This document shows, in pieces, positions 1-9,890 of a stretch of 38,476 nucleotides of DNA (position 1 is the first letter of the stretch; each line of letters opens with the position of its first letter). Source of the DNA: Pelagibacteraceae bacterium AG-422-B15 (GTDB taxonomy: Bacteria > Pseudomonadota > Alphaproteobacteria > Pelagibacterales > AG-422-B15). The notes below the pieces were generated by a model, which had not been told where the DNA came from, searched no databases, and saw only the letters and a program-made list of their open reading frames with translations. The DNA is taken from positions 1 through 38,476 of the forward strand of contig CAJJBG010000027.1 in assembly GCA_905182345.1 (NCBI GenBank), in the 5' to 3' direction. The position numbers and the translations under genes are program-made.

Positions 1-2
1 TC

Positions 3-419
3 TTATTTAACTCCACCCAAATTGCAAATAATCTTCCATGATTTAGCATCAATAGGCATAACAGAAAGCCTTGATTGTTTTACCAAAGCTAAATGACTAA
101 GTCTTTTATCATTCTTTATTTGATCAAGATTTACTCTATTTTTTAGTGGTTTCACAGCTACTACAGTAACCATTCCGAAACGCTCACTTGTATCAGTAGG
201 ATCAGGATGGTACTCGTTTTTTACTTTAACAATACCGATAATGTCTCTTTCTTTTACAGAGTGATAAAAAAAACATAAGTCACCTTTTTTCATTCTCTTC
301 ATATTATTGGAAGCTTGATAATTTCTTACTCCATCCCAGCCCTCACCTTTAGCACCTACTTTAATTTGATTTTCCCATGACCAGGTACTTGGTTCAGATT
401 TCATTAGCCAGTATTCCAT
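3..419 (-). CDS. EVE domain-containing protein (thymocyte nuclear protein 1-like)
   Basis: ORF MEYWLMKSEPSTWSWENQI...GWDGVRNYQASNNMKRMKKGDLCFFYHS matches the EVE/PUA-like family signature. Confidence 0.9.
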   Translation of the reverse strand: MEYWLMKSEPSTWSWENQIKVGAKGEGWDGVRNYQASNNMKRMKKGDLCFFYHSVKERDIIGIVKVKNEYHPDPTDTSERFGMVTVVAVKPLKNRVNLDQIKNDKRLSHLALVKQSRLSVMPIDAKSWKIICNLGGVK

Positions 420-420
420 T

Positions 421-1416
421 TTAATGCTCCTTAATTATTGGACGGTTTAATAATTCTATTATTATTTTATTAATATCTTTATTCTTATATAAGATTTTAT
501 AAATAGCATCATTAAGTGGTAGAGATAACTTTAATTGCGTAGCAAGTTTCTTTATGGCTTTTACAGTGTAAGCGCCTTCAGCAATTGTAAGCTTGCTTTT
601 CATAAGACTATCTAACTTTTTACCTTTTGCTAAATTAATACCAAGCGTGAAGTTTCTGGATTTTGCTGAAGAGCAGGTAAGAAATAAATCACCCAGTCCA
701 GACAAGCCAGAGAGTGTATCTGATTTAGCCCCAAGCTTTATGCCTACAGATTTTATTTCTGCAAAGCTTCTAGAGATTACTGAAGCCACTGCATTTTCAC
801 CAAAATTTTTGCCAACTATAATTCCACAGCCAATGGCATAAACATTCTTCATCGCACCACAAATTTGTGCACCAATTATATCGTTAGATAAATAAGGTCG
901 AAAATTTTTAGAACTTATTAAACTTGCAATCGTTTTAGCATCAGAAGTTTTTTTACTCGCAATCAGCGATGCGGTTGGTTTGCCAAGAGCTATATCATGA
1001 GCAAAGTTAGGTCCTGACATGATGGCAATCTTATTTTTGGGTAAACACTTTTTAATTATATCACTAATTAAAGCCGTTGATTTTATATCTATGCCTTTTG
1101 AACAATTTATCAAAATACAACTCTGTTTTATGACACCGCTTAATTGCTTAAGGGTTTTTTCAATATGTTGGGTAGGCACCACAATAAATAGAAAGTCTAC
1201 CTCATTAAGAGCATTTAAATTGCTGGTTACCTTTAAAGTTTTTGATAATTTAATTTTATCTAAAAAGCCTTTATTAATACGAAATTTTTCTATATTTATT
1301 TTGACCAATGGTTCACGTGCCCATAACAGCACAGTAGGATTTTTATCACTTAATAATTTTGCAATAGTGGTACCCCAAGCGCCAGCACCGAGCACACCAA
1401 TAGATTTTTTAGACAT
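421..1416 (-). CDS. gpsA: Glycerol-3-phosphate dehydrogenase [NAD(P)+]
   Basis: GAGAWGTTIAKLL Rossmann motif; SGPNFAHDIALGKPTA; LSGLGDLFLTCSSAKSRNFTLG. Confidence 0.95.
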   Translation of the reverse strand: MSKKSIGVLGAGAWGTTIAKLLSDKNPTVLLWAREPLVKINIEKFRINKGFLDKIKLSKTLKVTSNLNALNEVDFLFIVVPTQHIEKTLKQLSGVIKQSCILINCSKGIDIKSTALISDIIKKCLPKNKIAIMSGPNFAHDIALGKPTASLIASKKTSDAKTIASLISSKNFRPYLSNDIIGAQICGAMKNVYAIGCGIIVGKNFGENAVASVISRSFAEIKSVGIKLGAKSDTLSGLSGLGDLFLTCSSAKSRNFTLGINLAKGKKLDSLMKSKLTIAEGAYTVKAIKKLATQLKLSLPLNDAIYKILYKNKDINKIIIELLNRPIIKEH

Positions 1417-2488
1417 TAATTCTTTTACCTTTTAAAAAGACTGCATTTTTATCCAAAGGCCAGCGTGGTCTTGGTTTAAAATTAAGATTGTTTATTTTAT
1501 TTTTTTTTAGCCTTTCAAGACCAGCATAAGCAATCATGGCAGCGTTATCAGTACATAAATAATGGGAAGGAAAGAATATGTTACAATCAAATTCATTTCC
1601 AATATCAAAAAAAACTTTCTTTATTTTTTGATTAGCAGCTACACCACCAGCAACAACAATTGTTGTTTTTTTATTTGGATGCTGCTTTTGAAATTCTTTA
1701 ATTGCAAATTGAGTTTTTTTTAACAAAATGTCACACACAGTCTTTTGGAAAGACGCAGCAATATCATTTTTGAACTGACTATTTTTATTTTTAGATGCAG
1801 CCACGGTTTGGGCAACCGCTGTTTTTAATCCAGAAAATGAAAAGTGACAGTTTTTTTGATCTATAATAGGTCTTGGGAAAATAAATTTATTTTCATCCCC
1901 CGTTAAGGCATATTTTTCTATCTCAGGGCCACCTGGATACTTCAGACCTAAAACTCTAGCAGTTTTATCAAAAGCCTCACCCAAAGCATCATCTAAAGTT
2001 GTGCCAATTCTATTGTAGTTATTAAATTTATTGATAATGGTAAATTCAGTATGTCCACCCGAGACAAGTAGGAGTAAATATGGATATGCAATTTGGTGTT
2101 CTAGTTTTGCGGAAAGTGCATGCCCCTCAAGATGATTTACGGCAATAAAAGGTTTGTTTAATACTGATGCAAGCGTTTTAGCGGCAACAACTCCTACAAT
2201 TAAGCCACCTAATAATCCAGGACCAGCAGTCGCAGCAACAGCATCAACTTCATTTAATTTAATGTTTGCTGCTGATAATGCTTTTTTAATGAGTCCATCA
2301 ATTACAGTGGAATGCGAGCGTGCAGCAATCTCAGGAATTACTCCACCAGTTTTTGCATGAATTTTAATTTGAGAATTAACTATATTAGAGAGTATTTCTT
2401 GTTCAAACTCTGATTTTTCTCTAACAAGTGAAACAGAAGTTTCATCACAACTAGATTCTATGCCCAATACTATTCTTTTTTTGCTCAT
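1409..2488 (-). CDS. tsaD: tRNA N6-adenosine threonylcarbamoyltransferase TsaD
   Basis: GIESSCDETSVSLV, NHLEGHALSA, LLVSGGHTEF, FDKTARVLGLKYPGGPEIE; overlaps gpsA by 8 nt. Confidence 0.97.
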   Translation of the reverse strand: MSKKRIVLGIESSCDETSVSLVREKSEFEQEILSNIVNSQIKIHAKTGGVIPEIAARSHSTVIDGLIKKALSAANIKLNEVDAVAATAGPGLLGGLIVGVVAAKTLASVLNKPFIAVNHLEGHALSAKLEHQIAYPYLLLLVSGGHTEFTIINKFNNYNRIGTTLDDALGEAFDKTARVLGLKYPGGPEIEKYALTGDENKFIFPRPIIDQKNCHFSFSGLKTAVAQTVAASKNKNSQFKNDIAASFQKTVCDILLKKTQFAIKEFQKQHPNKKTTIVVAGGVAANQKIKKVFFDIGNEFDCNIFFPSHYLCTDNAAMIAYAGLERLKKNKINNLNFKPRPRWPLDKNAVFLKGKRINV

Positions 2489-2612
2489 ATTTTATTTTAC
2501 TAAAAAACTCGAGATTTATATAAATTACCGTATAAAAGTATAGTGAAATATACACAGATAACTGTAAAAAACTTACTCAATAAAGCAAAATATTATTTAT
2601 AACTAGAAGACC

Positions 2613-3581
2613 ATGACCACTCATAAAAAATTAATTGTTGGCTCAAGAAGCAGTAGAATGGCATTGGCACAAACCAATCGGTTTATAGCGGTATTTTTAG
2701 AAGAAAATCAAGATTTTAAGGCTGCAGATATAGAAATTAGGCCAATAACCACTACTGGAGATATAAAACAAAAAGAGCGACTAGATCTTATCGGCGGCAA
2801 GGGCCTGTTTGTAAAAGAGATAGAAGAACTATTACTGAATAAAGAAATTCATGTAGCCGTCCATTCGATGAAAGACATGCCAACTATTATGACGCCCGGT
2901 TTAAAAATAGCAGCATGGCTTAAAAGAGGTGATGTGAGAGAAGCTTTAGTTAGTGTTAATAAAAAATCAATATTAGAACTTGCAGCCAACACCACCATTG
3001 GAACCAGTTCAATTAGAAGAAGAGCACAAGTTCTAAGTCAAAGAAGAGATCTGTCGATTAAATTAATTAGAGGGAATGTTGACACTCGAATAAAGAAACT
3101 AGATCGGGGTGAATATGATGCATTAATTTTGGGTTATGGAGGCCTACAAAGATTAGGGTTAGAAGCCAGAGTTGCTAAAATTTTTTCAACAGAAGAAATA
3201 TTGCCACCAGCGTGTCAAGCTGCAATTGGAATACAGACCTTAAATGAAGACAACGATATAATAAAACGTATCTCAAAAACTAACGATCATAATTCTTCTA
3301 TCGTTGGTATGGCGGAGCGCAGAGTATTAGAGCAGCTGCAGGCAAATTGTAATAGTCCTATTGGTGTTTTGGGGTGCATAAGTGAAGGTAATAATTTTAC
3401 AATTAAAGCAGAGTTATTTAGTCACGATGGCCAAGAAAAATATAGTGCCAGCGCATCAGGCTTATTAGAAAATGCATATAAGCTTGCTGAGGAGATAGGT
3501 GAAGCTATTATACAGCAAGTGGGAATAAATTTTATTAAAGAATTAGATATTTTAAAAAATGATTTTAATTACACGCCCTAA
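2613..3581 (+). CDS. hemC: Porphobilinogen deaminase (hydroxymethylbilane synthase)
   Basis: VGSRSSRMALAQT, FVKEIEELLLNKEIHVAVHSMKDMPT, TSSIRRRAQVL, LIRGNVDTRIKKLD. Confidence 0.97.
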   Translation: MTTHKKLIVGSRSSRMALAQTNRFIAVFLEENQDFKAADIEIRPITTTGDIKQKERLDLIGGKGLFVKEIEELLLNKEIHVAVHSMKDMPTIMTPGLKIAAWLKRGDVREALVSVNKKSILELAANTTIGTSSIRRRAQVLSQRRDLSIKLIRGNVDTRIKKLDRGEYDALILGYGGLQRLGLEARVAKIFSTEEILPPACQAAIGIQTLNEDNDIIKRISKTNDHNSSIVGMAERRVLEQLQANCNSPIGVLGCISEGNNFTIKAELFSHDGQEKYSASASGLLENAYKLAEEIGEAIIQQVGINFIKELDILKNDFNYTP

Positions 3582-4278
3582 AGAACAGTCTCAAGACTTG
3601 ATGCTAGAGCTTGAGACAAAAGGTTTTATAGTTTTTCAAGAAAGTCTGTATAAAATTAAGTATGATAAAATTAAAATTAATTATGACAAAAATACTTATT
3701 ACATTTTTCCAAGTATCAATTCAGTAAATAGTTTAGTTAAAAATAATGAAATTAAGAAATTTGTAGGAGCAAATATTTTAGTTATTGGTACTACGGTAAA
3801 AAAAGCATTACAAAATTTGGGGTGTAAAAAAATATTAGCATCAGCCAAAGACAGCAGTGAACTAATTAAAATCTTAACCCAGAGCAAATTCTTAAATGTT
3901 AAATTTATTTATTTATGCAGCAATATAATTAATACGGATTTTTTTAATAAAGTTAAGAAGCGCAAAATTAATATCCAGAAAAAAATAATCTATAAAACCC
4001 TACCGCGTTTAAAGCTGACCAATAAGTTGATCAATAGTTTAAAATTAGGCCACATCACTGCAGCACTATTTTACTCCCAATTAGCTGCTGAAACTTTTTT
4101 AAGACTTAGCATTAAACAAAAGCTACAAAAAAAGGCTAAAGAACTGGAAATTTTTTGTTTAAGTGAGCGCATTGCAGCACCCTTTAAAAAGAAACACTTT
4201 ATATATGTAAATATTGCCACACAACCAAACCAAAAGGCTCTGATTGCCAAATTAAGCGAAAAGCGCAACTTTTTTTGA
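3559..4278 (+). CDS. hemD: Uroporphyrinogen-III synthase (divergent)
   Basis: MILITRPKEQSQDLMLELETKGF start typical of HemD; overlaps hemC by 23 nt; position in hemCD operon. Confidence 0.8.
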   Translation: MILITRPKEQSQDLMLELETKGFIVFQESLYKIKYDKIKINYDKNTYYIFPSINSVNSLVKNNEIKKFVGANILVIGTTVKKALQNLGCKKILASAKDSSELIKILTQSKFLNVKFIYLCSNIINTDFFNKVKKRKINIQKKIIYKTLPRLKLTNKLINSLKLGHITAALFYSQLAAETFLRLSIKQKLQKKAKELEIFCLSERIAAPFKKKHFIYVNIATQPNQKALIAKLSEKRNFF

Positions 4279-4280
4279 AA

Positions 4281-4330
4281 AAAGTTAAATAAATAGCTGG
4301 ATAAGTTATTTAACTTTATTTTATTTATTT
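4281..4330 (+). terminator. Rho-independent terminator of hemCD
   Basis: Perfect 12-bp inverted repeat AAAGTTAAATAA (4281-4292) / TTATTTAACTTT (4306-4317) followed by a T-rich tract. Confidence 0.7.
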
Positions 4331-4448
4331 TTTAATAAAATGGCTAATTACATGGCTAAATATACATACGTTGATTGGTTATATCACATACGTTCACTAG
4401 TTAAAGAATGACTACTATCTACTTATATAAAAGAGATAGAGATAATTA

Positions 4449-4477
4449 TTGACTATTCTTAAGTTTTTACATTTAAT
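4449..4477 (+). promoter_or_regulatory. Candidate sigma70 promoter of the DUF1302 operon
   Basis: TTGACT (4449-4454) - 17 bp - TTTAAT (4472-4477). Confidence 0.45.
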
Positions 4478-4549
4478 ACCTCCTAATGTGATAGCTCTTT
4501 AAAAAGAGATTACTAATTTTTTTTATTAAGTGAATTGGGGGAATAATTC

Positions 4550-7510
4550 ATGAAGACAATACAATCAATAATACTGAAATTTTCAGTTACAATACTTTTT
4601 ATATTTTCAACGCTTGCAGTTTCGAACGCAAGAGAGTTAAACACTGAATCATTTTCAGGTACGATTAATACCACTTTGTCTTCTGGTTTTACCATGCGTG
4701 TTTCGGATCGAGATTGTGATTTAAACACTGGTTACACACATACAAGTGTAGTGACTGCTTGGGGAACAGTTACCTCAGGAAATGGTGAAGGTTGTGCAGC
4801 ATACAGACAAGATGGTTTTGGCAACATTTCAAGTGAACTTATTGCTATCGCCGGCAGCAACCCCAATGGTGACGATGGTAGTTTAAACTATGCATCAGGT
4901 GATATTGTTAGTGCAACACAAAAATTTTATACAGAAATAATTGGAGATACTAATGGTTTTGGTATTAATCTATCACTAACAGGCAGTTACAACCCCGTAA
5001 ATGACATCAATACTCCTGACTTTAAAAAATTAAAAGCAAGTGCTCTTAAAGAGACAGAACAAGATTTATCATTATTGAACGCATATATTACAACTGAATT
5101 TGAAGCAGGTGATAATTATGTTGATGCTACAATTGGTAGATCTGTAGTGAGTTGGGGTGAAGCAACATTTATTCCTATAACTATGAATGGATTAGTAACT
5201 AATGCATTAGATCTTTCTAAATTAAGATCTCCAGGTGCATCTATTAAAGAAGCACTAATTCCAGTTGAACAAATTGTATTATCTACCAGTGTTGATGGTC
5301 TAGGCGTTGAAGCTTATTACCAATTTCAATCTTCAGTGGTTGAATTAGAAGCTGCGGGTACATTTTATGGTAGTGAAGTTGTTGGCGTAGGTGAAACTGG
5401 ATTGGTTGTTGGCGGCGCTTTTTCTTTTGAACGTCAAGGCTCAGCTGCATGTCCTTATGAGTTAACTGTAGGTGCTAGTTCTAACTGTACTGCTGCAATT
5501 AGAGACACTGCAATGAATTCAACAACGCAAGCATATACAGCAGATCGTTATTTAGACACTGCCTTTCAAACAACAACAGCGCTTGGTCAAACAGGGGTTG
5601 GAATTGGCTTAGGTACTGCAGGTACTAAAACATGGGGTGATGCTACTATTGCCTTGAACATCACGTACGGAACTGGAAAATTTGGTGGTGCATATGCCGG
5701 TTTAACAACTAAATCTACTGCAGGCTCTGCACTATACACGGCTGGGCAAGCAGGTGTTGTTGCTGCATTGGAACGTGTTGGTGCTAGAACAGCTAGACCT
5801 CAAGATCGTGTAGCTGGACTTCAAATAAGTGTTGCCGCTGATGGCAAATATAAAGAAGCCAGAGACGATGGACAGTTTGGACTTAAATTTTCCACATTTA
5901 TTGATGAAGCGGGTGGCCTCGACTTATCTTTTTTCTATTCTAACTATCACAGCAAGACACCTTACTTAAGATTAAAAGGTGCCCAAGGCTTATATGCGGG
6001 TGACCTACTAGGACTATTCACTGCAGCCGCATACGATTCTCAAGATAGTAATTATTCAGCTTTAGCTGCCTTTAAATCAGGTGGTGCTTATGATGGTGCT
6101 TTTACGGGTAACGCATTTGGTCAAAATATAATCAAAGCAATTAGAGAAGTTGCTTATGGCTCAGCTACATGTAGTGCAGTTATTGGTAAAGCGGGCGCAG
6201 CTGTTTATAGTGGCGGCGCTACAGGAACTGCATTAACAACAACTGTTATGGAGCGTAACGCGTTTACAAATGCTTACTGGTCAACAGAAATAGCTGGTGA
6301 GCGTGGTAAACAATGGGATCCAAACAAATGTTATACTTCGGCATCAGCATTCAATACGACTGCGGATAGTAGACATGCAACTTATTATTCAGCTTTAGGT
6401 TCTACTTCAGCAACAGATAAAACTGGTGGTGCAGCAGATGTACATTTAGCGTTGATGGGTACTGGAGCACATATTTTAGCTGCAATTACACCAGCAAATT
6501 ACATGGAATATGATTTTATCTTCCCAGAAGACAATCAAATTTTTGGAAGTAGTTTTAGTACTGTAATTGATGGAACTGTAGTTCAAGGTGAATTAACATT
6601 TCGACCAGACTTTCCATTATCAACTAGTGGAAGCAGTCAAGTAAATCAAATGCTTGATGCATCTGGCACAACTCAAGTACTAAACTGGCTTGCATACAAT
6701 GGTTTGAATGCAGCTGCTTCCAGTGCTTCAAGTGCAACTACTACTGCAGATGGCATACAGCTTACACTAGCTTCACAAATAGCTGGTGCGGGTGGTTCTG
6801 CGACACACACTACAACATTGCGTGACTTTAAACGTTCATCTTTAGCGGCAATATCTGAAGCTACGGTGAATGCAGGTGACTATTATTCAACACCATATTT
6901 AAACTATGATGTATGGGCAGCTGATATAGGTACAACAACTGCATTTAATGCTTCACATCCAGTTACGATTGGGTTTGGTGCAGATAGTGTAGTATTTTTA
7001 ACAGAAGTTGGAATGGTCCACATTCCAAATTTAGACAATGCAAAAGGCTTCGTAGCAAGAGGCGGCTTTTCTGAAAGTGGCGATGCTGCAGCAAAATGTT
7101 TAGGTGCTTTTGGTACTTCATATGTAAACACTGCTACAAAGGGCGTTGATAGTCTTGGTGCAGGAAGAGTTGATGGTTTATTTGGTAACGGAGGTTATTG
7201 TGAAGATAACCCTGGTGCTGGTACAACCTCACTAACCTACAGAGTAATTGGTTCTGCAACATACAACAACTTTGCAAACAGCAGCTGGGCCGTAAAGCCT
7301 AACTTTGCTTGGTCACATGATCCTTATGGCTACGGCCCGTCATCTTTAGGTGGCTTTGTTGAAGGTAGAATGTCTCTATCTCTAGGGGTGAGTGCAAGTA
7401 ATGGTGCAGTAAGCACTTCATTGTCCCTGGTTAATCAATTAGGTGATGCTAAATCAAACTCAAGTCTAGATAAAGATACGTTATCTGCATCTGTCTCATA
7501 CGCATTTTAA
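4550..7510 (+). CDS. DUF1302 family outer-membrane protein, unusually long (986 aa)
   Basis: Signal peptide; SFSGTINTTLSSGFTMRVSDRDCDL; GRSVVSWGEATFIP..LDLSKLRSPGASIKEALIPVEQI; C-terminal aromatic-ending strand (SVSYAF). Confidence 0.85.
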   Translation: MKTIQSIILKFSVTILFIFSTLAVSNARELNTESFSGTINTTLSSGFTMRVSDRDCDLNTGYTHTSVVTAWGTVTSGNGEGCAAYRQDGFGNISSELIAIAGSNPNGDDGSLNYASGDIVSATQKFYTEIIGDTNGFGINLSLTGSYNPVNDINTPDFKKLKASALKETEQDLSLLNAYITTEFEAGDNYVDATIGRSVVSWGEATFIPITMNGLVTNALDLSKLRSPGASIKEALIPVEQIVLSTSVDGLGVEAYYQFQSSVVELEAAGTFYGSEVVGVGETGLVVGGAFSFERQGSAACPYELTVGASSNCTAAIRDTAMNSTTQAYTADRYLDTAFQTTTALGQTGVGIGLGTAGTKTWGDATIALNITYGTGKFGGAYAGLTTKSTAGSALYTAGQAGVVAALERVGARTARPQDRVAGLQISVAADGKYKEARDDGQFGLKFSTFIDEAGGLDLSFFYSNYHSKTPYLRLKGAQGLYAGDLLGLFTAAAYDSQDSNYSALAAFKSGGAYDGAFTGNAFGQNIIKAIREVAYGSATCSAVIGKAGAAVYSGGATGTALTTTVMERNAFTNAYWSTEIAGERGKQWDPNKCYTSASAFNTTADSRHATYYSALGSTSATDKTGGAADVHLALMGTGAHILAAITPANYMEYDFIFPEDNQIFGSSFSTVIDGTVVQGELTFRPDFPLSTSGSSQVNQMLDASGTTQVLNWLAYNGLNAAASSASSATTTADGIQLTLASQIAGAGGSATHTTTLRDFKRSSLAAISEATVNAGDYYSTPYLNYDVWAADIGTTTAFNASHPVTIGFGADSVVFLTEVGMVHIPNLDNAKGFVARGGFSESGDAAAKCLGAFGTSYVNTATKGVDSLGAGRVDGLFGNGGYCEDNPGAGTTSLTYRVIGSATYNNFANSSWAVKPNFAWSHDPYGYGPSSLGGFVEGRMSLSLGVSASNGAVSTSLSLVNQLGDAKSNSSLDKDTLSASVSYAF

Positions 7511-7528
7511 TTTAAGGAGAAATAGAAA

Positions 7529-8740
7529 ATGAAAATAATGACACTAATAAAATCGGTTACTTTCGTAACTATAGCTTCTTTAATGAGCGTAGTATTTGCT
7601 CAAGCGGAAAGTCCAAAATATACAGTAGATAGTTCAAACTATATGCAACATGCAGATAAGCTAACTGCAGGGCAAATACAAGCGTTTGAATCTTACTCTG
7701 ATTACAGAATTGATGTCTATCCAACTTCAGCTGCATGTACGTTGCCTGCTGCGGTTAAAGCGGTAAGTCAATCCAATTCAAAAATGGTTAATGGCAATGA
7801 AGGTATTGAGTGGAATACGTTAGGCGCAAAACCTTTCCCAAATCCAACTGAAGCACAACATTATATTTGGAACCACAGATCGGCTCCACATTATAATGCT
7901 AGTATTCATAGAACTTTAACTGCCTATATTGTTAAGAGTGATGGTTCATCTACGGTTGGAAAAGGTGATAACTATATTGAGTTCCCTGGAGCTTTAGATT
8001 CACCGTTAAGAGGGCAAGTAGATCCAAATCTATATGCACTTTACATGGTTAAGAATTTATCACCGGCAAGAATTGCAGGTACACTAACTATGCTACATGA
8101 TTTTTATGACAGTGCAGTTGAGCAACGTAAAGCTTGGCAGTATAGCCCAGCAACTCGACGTGTACGACGTGCACCCGATGTTTCATATGACTCATTTGTT
8201 GATCAAACTGGTGGTTTAGCAACAATTGATTCTTACAACATGTTTACTGGAGCACAAGATCGTTTCAATTGGGATCTAGTTGGTTTGAAAACTGTACTAA
8301 TCCCACATGCTTCTACTGCCTTGTCAGAAATGGGCGCTGCAGAAAAAATACGAGCAAGTCTATACTTTGTTGATCCAAGTCTAATTAGATATGAAGAGCG
8401 AGAAGTAGCAGTTATTGAAGCTACACTTAAAGATGGCTCAAGACATATCTTTCCAAGACACACGATGTATGTAAGCACTGATGAGCATAATGGTTTGATG
8501 ATTAGAGACCAATATGATGGTCAAGGCACTTTAGTGAAACACCAAGTAGGTTCGCGAAGACTAGACACTTCAGGTGTGTGCCAGTTTAATGGTGAGCAAA
8601 CAATTGATTTTGCAACTAGATCTTTTGTGATCCAAAATACTTTAGGTATAGGTCATGATAATCTTGAACTAGAATATGACGTTATCAACATGGGATTAGA
8701 GTTCTATTCTCCTGATGGTTTAAGACGTTTTGCAAGATAA
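7529..8740 (+). CDS. DUF1329 family periplasmic protein
   Basis: Signal peptide; NLYALYMVKNLSPARIAGTLTMLHDFYD; AWQYSPATRRVRRAPDVSYDSFVDQTGGLATIDSYNMFTGAQDRFNWDLVG. Confidence 0.92.
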   Translation: MKIMTLIKSVTFVTIASLMSVVFAQAESPKYTVDSSNYMQHADKLTAGQIQAFESYSDYRIDVYPTSAACTLPAAVKAVSQSNSKMVNGNEGIEWNTLGAKPFPNPTEAQHYIWNHRSAPHYNASIHRTLTAYIVKSDGSSTVGKGDNYIEFPGALDSPLRGQVDPNLYALYMVKNLSPARIAGTLTMLHDFYDSAVEQRKAWQYSPATRRVRRAPDVSYDSFVDQTGGLATIDSYNMFTGAQDRFNWDLVGLKTVLIPHASTALSEMGAAEKIRASLYFVDPSLIRYEEREVAVIEATLKDGSRHIFPRHTMYVSTDEHNGLMIRDQYDGQGTLVKHQVGSRRLDTSGVCQFNGEQTIDFATRSFVIQNTLGIGHDNLELEYDVINMGLEFYSPDGLRRFAR

Positions 8741-8764
8741 TTATTAACAAAAAAATAATTTATT

Positions 8765-8799
8765 AAAAAAGGCCTGGTTAATAATCAGGCCTTTTTTTT
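8765..8799 (+). terminator. Rho-independent terminator after DUF1329 gene
   Basis: AAAAAAGGCCTG-GTTAATAAT-CAGGCCTTTTTTTT. Confidence 0.9.
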
Positions 8800-8866
8800 A
8801 TCTGTTAAAATAATTTATCTAGAGTAAGATTTGTTTCTAATTATAAGTTCATAAATATAAATATCT

Positions 8867-9886
8867 ATGCCAAATATTTCATTAATAATAATATCTATTT
8901 TAATAAGCTTGAATGCAACTGCTGCAAACTTTAATCTTGATACTGGTAACGCTGCAACCTCACCTAAATATAATAAAACTTTAATTAATGCTATTGATGT
9001 TGCTGATGAAAGAATAATTGGTGTTGGAATCCATGGTATTATCATTTACTCAGATGATAATGGAGAAAATTGGCACCAAGCAAATGTACCTACAACGTTA
9101 ACTTTAACCGATATAGATTGTGTAACTGAATATCTATGTTGGGCAACTGGCCATGATGCACTTATATTAAAGTCTCAGGATAAAGGTGAAAACTGGATTA
9201 AACAATTTGAGGACGCGATCTTTGATGCCCCGCTATTATCAATCTCAATGTACGACAGCATGTCGGGCATAGCTGTGGGTGCTTTTGCGAAAGCTTTAGG
9301 TACCGTTGATGGTGGTAATACTTGGAATGAATTTTATATAACTGAAGATGAGTTTCAACCACACATTAATACCATTATAGTTGATGAGAATTATGCATAT
9401 GCGGCAGGTGAATTAGGAAATTTTTATGTCTCTGCAGATAAAGGTAAGAACTGGAAATTATTTGATACAGGCTACACAGGGTCGATTTGGGCATCTTCAA
9501 TTTTATCTAGCAATACACTCTTATTATTAGGCATGTCTGGGAATATAATTTTAACTAATAGTACATCTGCAGATAATTATGATTTTAAAATATATAATAA
9601 TGGAATTAAAAATACATTAACTAGTGGCAAAATATTAACCAATGGTAATATTGCTGTGTCTGGATTAGGTGGTGTAATTTCAATAGTTGATCTTAATAAT
9701 AAGAAAAATATTTCAACGTGTGTTAGGCAAGACCGACTCGGCAATACTGGTATAATAGAGCTAAGTAATAATAAACTTTTGGTTGCCGGTGAAAAAGGCT
9801 TAAGAGTGCACGATATGCAGGAATGCTACTTAACTTCACTCGATACTGTAAGTGTAAACACTTGGATTTCTAAAAGTATTAATTAA
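8867..9886 (+). CDS. YCF48-like / BNR-repeat exported protein
   Basis: N-terminal signal peptide; repeated Y/S-DDNGENWHQ, S-QDKGENWIKQ, VDGGNTWNEF, SADKGKNWKLF motifs. Confidence 0.85.
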   Translation: MPNISLIIISILISLNATAANFNLDTGNAATSPKYNKTLINAIDVADERIIGVGIHGIIIYSDDNGENWHQANVPTTLTLTDIDCVTEYLCWATGHDALILKSQDKGENWIKQFEDAIFDAPLLSISMYDSMSGIAVGAFAKALGTVDGGNTWNEFYITEDEFQPHINTIIVDENYAYAAGELGNFYVSADKGKNWKLFDTGYTGSIWASSILSSNTLLLLGMSGNIILTNSTSADNYDFKIYNNGIKNTLTSGKILTNGNIAVSGLGGVISIVDLNNKKNISTCVRQDRLGNTGIIELSNNKLLVAGEKGLRVHDMQECYLTSLDTVSVNTWISKSIN

Positions 9887-9890
9887 TTTT

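Noticed and set aside
593-841. Plus-strand ORF of 82 aa inside gpsA
   Set aside because: Lies entirely antisense to a well-supported gene; composition is typical of a shadow ORF.
1019-1435. Plus-strand ORF of 138 aa inside gpsA
   Set aside because: Antisense shadow of gpsA, no domain and no plausible ribosome-binding context.
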